DNA of 64,000 nucleotides, taken from Halomarina litorea (GTDB lineage: Archaea > Halobacteriota > Halobacteria > Halobacteriales > Haloarculaceae). Below are positions 9,774 through 16,054 of this stretch, piece after piece. The stretch covers positions 1,545,655-1,609,654 of the forward strand of contig NZ_CP100448.1 of assembly GCF_024227715.1 (NCBI RefSeq), read 5' to 3'. Under the pieces are notes generated by a model. The model did not search any database, was not told the DNA's origin, and was given only the letters and a program-made list of their open reading frames with translations. The position numbers and the translations under genes were made by a program. Each line of letters starts with the position of its first letter. The first letter of the stretch is position 1.

Positions 9774-10928
9774 ATGACAGACGTGGCAGTGATCGGCGCG
9801 TCGATGACGAAGTTCGGCAAGCGCGAGGGGGAGTGGGTGATGGACCTCCTCGCGCAGGCGGGCATGGAGTGTCTCGACGACGCTGACGTCGCCCCCCACG
9901 AGGTCGACCACCTCCTCGTCTCGAACATGGCCAGCGGCGAGTTCGAGGGTATGACGGGCGTGATGAACGCCCTCGCCCACGACCTCGGGGTGCTCCCGGC
10001 GTACGCACAGCGCGTCGACCAGACGTCTTCGTCGGGGGGCGCGGGGATGTACGCCGCGTGGCAGTCGGTCGCCAGCGGTGCCAGCGACATGACCCTGCTC
10101 GTCGGCGGCGAGAAGATGACCCACCGGACGACGGGCGAGGCGACGGACGTCATCGCCTCCATCACGCACCCCGTCGAGTACAAACACGGCGTCACCCTCC
10201 CGAGTTTCGCGGGGCTGACCGCCCGCCTCTACCTCGATACGTTCGACGCCCCCCGCGAGAGTCTGGGGAAGGTGGCTGTCAAAAACCACAAGAACGGCGT
10301 CGACAACCCCAAGGCGCAGTTCCAGAAGGAGATTACGCTGGAGACGGCACTGGAGTCGCCCATCGTTGCCGACCCGCTTCGCCTCTACGACTTCTGTCCC
10401 ATCACCGACGGGAGCGCCGCGCTCATGTTCTGTCCCGTCGAGGTGGCCGAGGAGTACACCGACGACTACGTGCGTCTGTCGGGCGTCGGCGGCGCGACGG
10501 ACACCCACGTCGTCCACGAGCGTGCGGACCCCACGACGATGGGCGGCGTCGTCGAGAGCGGGGAACAGGCCTACCAGATGTCCGGCTACGGGCCCGAGGA
10601 CATCGACGTGGCCGAACTCCACGACATGTTCACCATCCTCGAGTTCCTCCAGAGCGAGGGGCTCGGCTTCTTCGAGAAGGGTCACGCGTGGGAGGCCATC
10701 GAGGAGGGCGTCACCGAACGCGACGGCGAGTTGCCCATCAACACCTCGGGCGGCCTGAAGAGCAAGGGCCACCCCCTCGGAGCCTCGGGCGTCGCACAGG
10801 GCGTGGAGATATACGAGCAACTGATGGGCGAGGCCGGTGCCCGGCAGGTCGACGCGGAGGTCGGCCTCTGCTGTAACGTCGGCGGGTTCGGCAACTGCGT
10901 CATCACCACCATCATGGAGGCCAACTGA
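9774..10928 (+). CDS. Beta-ketothiolase catalytic subunit of the two-subunit Ser type (BktB/PhaA alpha-like)
   Basis: 384 residues from the ATG at 9774. It has the thiolase/SCP-x fold pattern: MTDVAVIGASMTKFGK at the start, AELHDMF (His283) and KGHPLGASG (His333) at the end. The usual nucleophilic Cys is absent; the site reads VDQTSSSGGAG with serines 85-87. Haloferax mediterranei BktB and PhaA thiolases are known to use a Ser-His-His triad and to need a small beta subunit, and exactly such a partner follows here with its start overlapping this stop (TGATG). It condenses two acyl-CoAs to 3-ketoacyl-CoA or cleaves the reverse. A non-catalytic lipid-transfer-like thiolase is the alternative. 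Confidence 0.8.
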   Translation: MTDVAVIGASMTKFGKREGEWVMDLLAQAGMECLDDADVAPHEVDHLLVSNMASGEFEGMTGVMNALAHDLGVLPAYAQRVDQTSSSGGAGMYAAWQSVASGASDMTLLVGGEKMTHRTTGEATDVIASITHPVEYKHGVTLPSFAGLTARLYLDTFDAPRESLGKVAVKNHKNGVDNPKAQFQKEITLETALESPIVADPLRLYDFCPITDGSAALMFCPVEVAEEYTDDYVRLSGVGGATDTHVVHERADPTTMGGVVESGEQAYQMSGYGPEDIDVAELHDMFTILEFLQSEGLGFFEKGHAWEAIEEGVTERDGELPINTSGGLKSKGHPLGASGVAQGVEIYEQLMGEAGARQVDAEVGLCCNVGGFGNCVITTIMEAN

Positions 10929-11314
10929 TGAGCCACGACGAGAACGGCGAGAACGCGATGGAGGCGACCCGCTACGCGGACGGCAGTCTGAGCTACCCCG
11001 GCCACCCGGTCGGTCCCGACGGGTCGGAACCCGTGGAGACGGTGGACCTCTCGGAGTACACCGCCACCGTCGTGACGTGGACGACGAGTACCGCGACACC
11101 GCCCGGCGTGCGCGCCCCGAACCACCTCGCCATCGTCGAGTTCGACGTGGAGGGCGAACCGGTCCGCGCGCTCGGACAACTCACCACCGACGGCGTCGAC
11201 ATCGGCGACGAGGTCCGCCCGGTGTACGTCGAGGAACTGCGCGAACCGGGCGCGGGCATCCGCGAACCGGCGAGTCAGGAGTGGGACGGGTTCCGCTTCG
11301 AACCCGTCGAGTAG
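10928..11314 (+). CDS. OB-fold partner of the thiolase (DUF35-like, BktB beta-like)
   Basis: 128 residues, overlapping the thiolase stop by one base. The central part (YTATVVTWTTSTATPPG, LAIVEFDVEG, ALGQLTTDGVDIGDEVRPVY) fits the DUF35 OB-fold found beside archaeal thiolases and HMG-CoA synthases. The protein contains no cysteine at all, so the zinc ribbon common in DUF35 proteins is absent. The likely role is as the obligatory small subunit of the adjacent Ser-type thiolase. Its stop codon directly abuts that of the convergent gene at 11315. Confidence 0.75.
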   Translation: MSHDENGENAMEATRYADGSLSYPGHPVGPDGSEPVETVDLSEYTATVVTWTTSTATPPGVRAPNHLAIVEFDVEGEPVRALGQLTTDGVDIGDEVRPVYVEELREPGAGIREPASQEWDGFRFEPVE

Positions 11315-12070
11315 TCAGTCCTCTCGGTCCTCGTCTCCGTCTCCGTCCCCACTCTCCCCTCGTTCCACGCCGCCAGCGTCCGCCTCGCCGTCGTGGACCT
11401 CCCGGCGGATGGCGTCGAGTTCGGCGTCGACGTCCACCTCGTCGTCGCGGGGGGCGTCCTCGTCCTCGCGTTCGGGTCGCTCGGTCGTGTCGCCCGCGTC
11501 GGCCACGTCGATGCTCACCGGGCCGCCGTCGCGGCGGGACCGACGACCCCCCCGGTCGCGTCCCCCTGCGCGTCCCCCACGCTCCTCGCGCCGGGTCAGG
11601 TCGCGGCCCGCGATGCGGTCGTCTATCTCGCGGCGGAGCGCGCGGGCGTCTTCGAGCAAGTCGCGGGCGTCCGGGTCCGTCGGCTGGCCATCCAGTGCGT
11701 CCTGGAGGTCGGTCAGGACACCGTCGAGTTGGTCCATGGTCCGGCCGCCGAGCGCCTCGAACTGCCGGCGCTCGACGCGGGAGTCGTCGCTCCCGTTGAG
11801 GATGCCGAGGAGCCCCTGCAGGAGTTCGAGCGCGCGGATGTTCGCCTCGAGGAAGGAGACGAGCGTCGGGATGGTGTACTCCTCGGTGAACCGGAGGAAC
11901 CGCCCGGGTCGGGGTGGCGCGACGCTGGGGGTGCGGCGCGCGCGACTGTGGCGCGACCGTTCGCGACCGTCCCGGTCCCGGTCGTCGAGTTCCCCGCGGA
12001 GCGCGTCGAGCGTGGTCGAGAGGTCGTCGAGCAGGTGCCGGAGGTCGTCGTCGGTGGACCCGTCGCTCAT
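11315..12070 (-). CDS. Haloarchaeal protein of unknown function, helical core with charged tail
   Basis: 251 residues. The N-terminal third is an acidic helix followed by an Arg-rich linker. The conserved-looking core (PGRFLRFTEEYTIPTLVSFLEANIRALELLQGLLGIL, roughly residues 55-90) is amphipathic to hydrophobic, and the C-terminal ~90 residues are strongly charged, alternating Arg and Asp/Glu and probably disordered. No catalytic motif is visible. It runs convergently into the thiolase operon. I recognise the style of a haloarchaea-specific family but cannot assign a function. Confidence 0.7.
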   Translation of the reverse strand: MSDGSTDDDLRHLLDDLSTTLDALRGELDDRDRDGRERSRHSRARRTPSVAPPRPGRFLRFTEEYTIPTLVSFLEANIRALELLQGLLGILNGSDDSRVERRQFEALGGRTMDQLDGVLTDLQDALDGQPTDPDARDLLEDARALRREIDDRIAGRDLTRREERGGRAGGRDRGGRRSRRDGGPVSIDVADAGDTTERPEREDEDAPRDDEVDVDAELDAIRREVHDGEADAGGVERGESGDGDGDEDRED

Positions 12071-12185
12071 GGCCCCGGTTCGGGTGGGGACGGCAAACGC
12101 CTATCGGCGTTCACGATGTTCGACAGGTGAGTTCGATGCCACAATCCTTATTGTATACTACCACGGACGTACCGAAAGAATAGGA

Positions 12186-12875
12186 ATGGCAACGAACTCC
12201 CGGTCCGGTGTGTTCGCACAGGCGCTCGCAGGGTTGAAGCGTCGCGGTAGCGGTCTCCTCGTGGTGGGTGCTGCCTGTAGCGAGACCCACGTCGGGGTCT
12301 GTCGCCGCCTGCTCGGCGACGCCGCCTCCAGTGACCGGCGCAGGCTGGTCGTTCTGACCGACGGCGTGCCCGGCGCGGGCGCGCGCACTGACGGTGGCGA
12401 CCAGACCACGCTGCAGGTTATCGACCGCCGCCCCACGACGCGCGGGGCCACAAGCGCCGCGACGGGGTCGTCGTCCGTCTCGAGCGACCTGGAGACGCTC
12501 CGCCGGGAGGTCGTCGCCGCCGTCGAGTCCTTCGAACGGGAGGCAGGCGACCTCGCGCCCGCCGAGTTGCGCGTCTGCGTGGACTCCCTGCGCGCGCTGG
12601 TCGACGGACACGGCGAGGCGGAGGTGCGGACGTTCCTCGCCTCGGTGGTCGAGGAGACGCGCTCGCGCGGCGGGATGTGCCACGTCCACCTCCCCGCCTC
12701 AGCGGACAGCGAGGCCGTCGAACGCTTCGCCGACCTGTTCGACGCCACCGTCGAGGTGCGCGCCGTCGACCGGGAGGTCGACGAACACGCCGTCGACCTC
12801 CACGGACCCGTCGCCGTCGAACAGCGCTGGCATCTCCGCGAGGAGGACATCGAGACGGACTGGCTCCCCCTCTGA
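12186..12875 (+). CDS. RecA/KaiC-like haloarchaeal protein without a Walker motif (DUF7504-like)
   Basis: 229 residues from the ATG at 12186; longer upstream frames lack family resemblance. The order of elements (GLLVVGAACSETHVGVCRRLLGD, RRLVVLTDGV, a D/E-rich helix, LRVCVDSLRALVD, MCHVHLPASADSEAVERFADLFDATVEVR, WHLREEDIETDWLPL) matches a haloarchaeal family related to KaiC/RecA-type proteins often described as HTR-like. The phosphate-binding GK[ST] is missing, so ATP hydrolysis is unlikely. A TATA-like TTGTATACTA lies near 12150. Role unknown. Confidence 0.6.
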   Translation: MATNSRSGVFAQALAGLKRRGSGLLVVGAACSETHVGVCRRLLGDAASSDRRRLVVLTDGVPGAGARTDGGDQTTLQVIDRRPTTRGATSAATGSSSVSSDLETLRREVVAAVESFEREAGDLAPAELRVCVDSLRALVDGHGEAEVRTFLASVVEETRSRGGMCHVHLPASADSEAVERFADLFDATVEVRAVDREVDEHAVDLHGPVAVEQRWHLREEDIETDWLPL

Positions 12876-12920
12876 GCGGGCGAACCGGCACTGTCTAGGT
12901 GGACCAAAACCCTTTTGCGC

Positions 12921-12936
12921 TTTAGGCTCGCCTAAT
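12921..12936. promoter_or_regulatory. Iron-box-like operator upstream of the 47-residue protein
   Basis: TTTAGGCTCGCCTAAT, identical over 15 of its 16 bases to the site before the iron transporter at 5560. The perfect inverted core is 12922-12935. It ends 6 bases before the ATG at 12943, the same spacing to within one base as at the transporter. Confidence 0.65.
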
Positions 12937-12942
12937 CCGACG

Positions 12943-13086
12943 ATGGACGCCCCGGCGCGTAACCCAGACGAGGCCGACCGGCCCGTGACCGCACACCACC
13001 CCTCCCCCGACCGGACCGTCTTCACCGAGACAGGCAACCGGGACCGCTGGATAGCGACGGACACGGTCGTCGACCTCGAACGGTAG
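12943..13086 (+). CDS. Small 47-residue protein under an iron-box-like site
   Basis: The ATG is 6 bases after the operator-like repeat, which decides the start. The product is polar, has no membrane segment and ends RDRWIATDTVVDLER. This ending resembles short haloarchaeal proteins that finish with an Ala-Trp-Ile-x-Ser/Thr-Asp stretch (DUF7331-like). There are no cysteines; two adjacent histidines (HH at 21-22) could bind metal, but that is speculation. It lies 88 bp from the end of the convergent dpsA, so an iron-related role is a reasonable guess. Function unknown. Confidence 0.6.
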   Translation: MDAPARNPDEADRPVTAHHPSPDRTVFTETGNRDRWIATDTVVDLER

Positions 13087-13174
13087 TCTCCTCACGGCGC
13101 TTCGCTCTCCTCGACGGCGGAGCGGTGGCTCCGCGGCGTGAAAAAGCGGTGAGAATCGGTCGTCGAGCGCCCGC

Positions 13175-13726
13175 TCAGTGCGTCGCTTCCTCGAGGACGA
13201 GGGTGTCGTCTTCGAGGTAGTGCTCGATGTGGTGGGCGTCCTCCTCGACATCGACGAGGATCTCGCGGAGGATCTCCTCGGTCGCGTAGTCGCCGAGGTT
13301 GGCCGCGAGTTCGATGTGGTCGCGCATGCCTTCGATGATGTCGCCGTAGGCCTCGAGGTCGTTCTCGAGCGAGGTGCGGATGTCGTAGACGTCCTCTCCC
13401 TCGAACTCGATGGTGGCGCGCTCCTGCTGGTTGGCCGGGCCGGCGACGGGGACGCCGCCGATGGCCTGTGCTCGCTCGGCGATGATGTCCGCGCCCTCCT
13501 CGAGGTGCTCGTAGGCCTCCTCGAGGAACAGGTGGAGGTCGCGGAACTCGGCACCCTCGACGTTCCAGTGGTGCTTCTTCAGCTGGTGGTACAGGACGTA
13601 CGCGTTGGCGAGGTCGGTGTTCAGCGCGTCGACGATCTGCTCTGCGCGGTCGGTGTCGATGCGCAGCGCGTTCTCCTCCATCTCGTCGGCGTGCTGACGG
13701 ACCTCGTGTTCTTCTTGGGTGCTCAT
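13175..13726 (-). CDS. dpsA: DpsA, DNA-protecting ferritin-like protein
   Basis: 183 residues, the usual length for haloarchaeal DpsA. The Dps ferroxidase signature is clear: KKHHWNVEGAEFRDLHLFL (His52-His53) and the following EEAYEHLEEGADIIAERAQAIGG. Dps proteins form 12-subunit shells that oxidise and store iron and protect DNA from peroxide. The promoter side (13727-13765) has a TTTAAG element about 27 bases upstream of the start. It lacks a TTAGG-N4-CCTAA box of its own, although the iron-box gene at 12943 lies on its 3' side. Confidence 0.93.
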   Translation of the reverse strand: MSTQEEHEVRQHADEMEENALRIDTDRAEQIVDALNTDLANAYVLYHQLKKHHWNVEGAEFRDLHLFLEEAYEHLEEGADIIAERAQAIGGVPVAGPANQQERATIEFEGEDVYDIRTSLENDLEAYGDIIEGMRDHIELAANLGDYATEEILREILVDVEEDAHHIEHYLEDDTLVLEEATH

Positions 13727-13803
13727 CTCGTTTCGAATATCGGGCGCTCTCCACTTAAACGTTGGCCTCCCAGGAAGCTTTCTTCGTGTTTCGAAAAGTC
13801 GAG

Positions 13804-14586
13804 TTACCGATTGGCATTCGATTCGCTCGCTTCGAGGAAAATCCCGACGGCTCGACGGTCCTCCGCGAGGAGGGCGGGATCCAGCGTCGCGACGAGATCG
13901 CGGGGTCGCCGGTCGAGAGCGTGGGCGACGCGGCCGTTCGGGTTCACTACGAGCGAGCGGCCGTTGTACGCCACGCGCTCGTCACCGACCGTCCGCTTCC
14001 CGGTGCGGCCCACGGCCACGACCCAGCGGACGCCGTCGAGCGCGCGGGCGCGAGCGAGCAGTCGCCAGTTCGACCCGTGGGCGGCGGGCCACGCCCCGAC
14101 GACGAACAGGGCGTCGACGCGCTCCTCGGTGAAGGCGGCGCTCTCGCCGACGAAGTTGAGGTCGTAACAGGTGAGCAGGCCCGTCCGTCCCACGGGCGTC
14201 TCGACGACGACGCGCTTCTCGCCGGGGGTGAGCAGGGCGCGCTCGCTCCCCCAGAGGTGGCGCTTGCGGTAGACCGTCGTTCCCGTGTCGGTCACGTACG
14301 CCGCGGCGTTGTAGAGCGTCTCGCCGTCCCGTTCGACGAACCCGACGAGCAGGTCCTGTCCCTCGGCCGTCGCCACCTCCCGCACCGCGCCGAGTTCGCG
14401 CCCGTCAGCGTCGAGCGCCGCGTCCTCGATCCGGGCGTCGGCGGCGTACCCCGTCAGGAAGTGTTCGGGGAACAGGGCCACGGAGACGTCATCGGGGAGG
14501 CCGGCACAGCGCTCCCGGAGGTGCGCGAGGTTCGCGTTCACGTCGAGGTCCTCGACGCGGGCCTGGACGGCGGCGACGCGCGTCAC
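13804..14586 (-). CDS. Carbon-nitrogen hydrolase (nitrilase superfamily)
   Basis: 260 residues. The Glu-Lys-Cys triad is visible: Glu41 (FPEHF), Lys108 (YRKRHLWG) and Cys140 (LTCYDLNF). The length and layout match omega-amidase or N-carbamoylputrescine amidohydrolase-type members, which hydrolyse non-peptide C-N bonds in small amides. It is soluble and cytoplasmic. The substrate cannot be assigned: it stands alone, between dpsA and a lipoprotein. The start at 14586 fits the family N-terminus (VAAVQARVEDLDVNANL). Confidence 0.85.
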   Translation of the reverse strand: MTRVAAVQARVEDLDVNANLAHLRERCAGLPDDVSVALFPEHFLTGYAADARIEDAALDADGRELGAVREVATAEGQDLLVGFVERDGETLYNAAAYVTDTGTTVYRKRHLWGSERALLTPGEKRVVVETPVGRTGLLTCYDLNFVGESAAFTEERVDALFVVGAWPAAHGSNWRLLARARALDGVRWVVAVGRTGKRTVGDERVAYNGRSLVVNPNGRVAHALDRRPRDLVATLDPALLAEDRRAVGIFLEASESNANR

Positions 14587-14704
14587 GGCGGGTCACCGCC
14601 GTCGACTCGTCGGTCGGGGGTCGGGACGTCGAGCATGACGTCCGTGACTCGCCCGGCGGGTAAAAACCGGTGTGGGACCGTCCCCAACCCGTCGGTCCGG
14701 TCCG

Positions 14705-15211
14705 TTACTTCTCGGCGGAGGCGACCTCCTCGCCGCCGTGGGTCACGACGACTTTCGCCGGCAAGCCGCCCTCGAAGTCAGCGGTGGCGGTGTACTGGAT
14801 GTCGACGATGCACTGCGCGCAGGCCTGTCCCTCGTTCTCCTCGGGGACGTAGGACTCGACGGCGACGGTGAGCGTGTCCGCGTCGGCGTCGTACGTCGCG
14901 TCCTGCAGGCGGGCGGTGTAGCAGGTGTCGGACCCGCTCACGACGCCCTCGACGGTGACGCTGCTCTCGCCGTAGGCCACGTCGGAGTCGTTGGTCCCCT
15001 GTCCGCAGTCCTGCGAGACGACCTCGAAGTCGGTGTTCAGCAGGTTCACGGCGGCACCCGAGGCGCCGTCCGTGCCGTTCGAGTCGTTCGAGTCGTTCGA
15101 GTCGTTGGGGTCGGTCCCCCCCGCGCCGTCGTCGCTCGGGCCGGCGGTACAGCCCGCCACGGCCATCGTCGTCCCCGCTGCCAGCGTGGTCAGGAAGCTA
15201 CGTCGCTTCAT
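14705..15211 (-). CDS. Tat-exported lipoprotein of unknown function
   Basis: 168 residues from the ATG at 15211. The signal KRRSFLTTLAAGTTMAVAGC has the twin arginine and a lipobox Cys at residue 21. A low-complexity linker with repeated Asp-Ser-Asn (15070-15115, a 9-base tandem repeat) follows, then a beta-rich domain with four cysteines (DCGQG, DTCYTA, ACAQCIVD) that may form disulphides or bind metal outside the cell. Similar cysteine-bearing haloarchaeal lipoproteins exist, but the function is unknown. Confidence 0.75.
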   Translation of the reverse strand: MKRRSFLTTLAAGTTMAVAGCTAGPSDDGAGGTDPNDSNDSNDSNGTDGASGAAVNLLNTDFEVVSQDCGQGTNDSDVAYGESSVTVEGVVSGSDTCYTARLQDATYDADADTLTVAVESYVPEENEGQACAQCIVDIQYTATADFEGGLPAKVVVTHGGEEVASAEK

Positions 15212-15325
15212 ACCTGCAGGGAGTGACCGTACGGAAATACCCCTTCGGTAGCAACAGAGAGCCGTTTGAACCACCCCGCTCCGGCCACCAGAACCGCTAT
15301 GGGGCGGCCGTTCACAGGGGGTTCC

Positions 15326-15802
15326 ATGCACCCGCGTGCCGAGGAGTTCGCCGCCCGCGCGACCGAGCGCTACGAGTTCACCCCCGAGGTCACGGAGTTC
15401 GACGACGGGACGAAGACCGCGGCCGACGCCGCGGCCGCCGTCGGCTGTGACGTCGCCCAGATAGCGAGCAGCATCGTCGTCGACGCCGACGGCTCCCTCG
15501 TCGTCTGTGTCACCAGCGGCGCGAACCGGGTGGACATGACGCGGGTCGCCGACCTCGTCGGGGGCCCGGCCGACTCCGTGGGGATGGCCGACGCGGGGGA
15601 CATCCGCGAGACGGTGGGCTGGTCCATCGGCGGCGTCCCGCCGTTCTGTCACGACGCGGCCGTGCCCGTCTACATGGACGAGACGCTCACCGACTTCGAG
15701 ACGGTGTGGGCCGCCGCCGGCACCCCGGAGGCCGTCTTCCCCATCGACCCCGACGCCCTCCGGGACCTCTCAGGGGCGACCGTCGCGGACTTCACGGAGT
15801 AG
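15326..15802 (+). CDS. YbaK/ProX-type aminoacyl-tRNA deacylase
   Basis: 158 residues from the ATG at 15326. The YbaK fold motifs are present: KTAADAAAAVGCDVAQIASSIVV, GANRVDMTRVADLVGG, TVGWSIGGVPPFCH and VYMDETL. The family hydrolyses mischarged aminoacyl-tRNA such as Cys-tRNA-Pro or Ala-tRNA-Pro in trans. The conserved lysine that binds the substrate phosphate is often the one after DDG; here it is Lys in DDGTKTAAD. Upstream in-frame ATGs (15266, 15299) would add residues with no family match. Confidence 0.85.
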   Translation: MHPRAEEFAARATERYEFTPEVTEFDDGTKTAADAAAAVGCDVAQIASSIVVDADGSLVVCVTSGANRVDMTRVADLVGGPADSVGMADAGDIRETVGWSIGGVPPFCHDAAVPVYMDETLTDFETVWAAAGTPEAVFPIDPDALRDLSGATVADFTE

Positions 15803-15932
15803 GGTCCGTGCCCGGTCGGGAAGCGTGGTCTTGTCGACGAGCGCGCTCACCCCGAAGAGAGCGATGGCGAGGGATCCGAGCGCGAGGCCGGCCGTCCCGG
15901 CGAGGACCGAACGGCGAGTGTAGGAGGGACAC
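15770..15932 (-). pseudogene. Possible small Tat-like membrane protein with a frameshift near its start
   Basis: Reading leftwards from about 15925, one frame gives SYTRRSVLAGTAGLALGSLA, then an IALFGV membrane continuation, then a charged tail ending at the TGA at 15770-15772. This looks like a short signal-anchor protein. No start codon precedes it in that frame; a GTG at 15930-15932 is off by one frame. It overlaps the 3' end of the deacylase gene antisense. An AT-rich stretch (15936-15966) lies just upstream, as a promoter would. Decay, sequencing error or chance are all possible. Confidence 0.3.
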
Positions 15933-16054
15933 CGTGATAATAATATATATTCAGTAAATAATAACTCCTGCTATCGAACGTCGGTGCGTTGTTATCGAAC
16001 CCCCTCGACTCGCCGTCACGTACTTCGCCCGCGCGCGCGAATCCCCGGTGACGG

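Noticed and set aside
15070..15115. 9-base tandem repeat in the lipoprotein gene as a phase-variation switch
   Set aside because: The unit is a multiple of three, so changes in number keep the frame. It only alters linker length (Asp-Ser-Asn).
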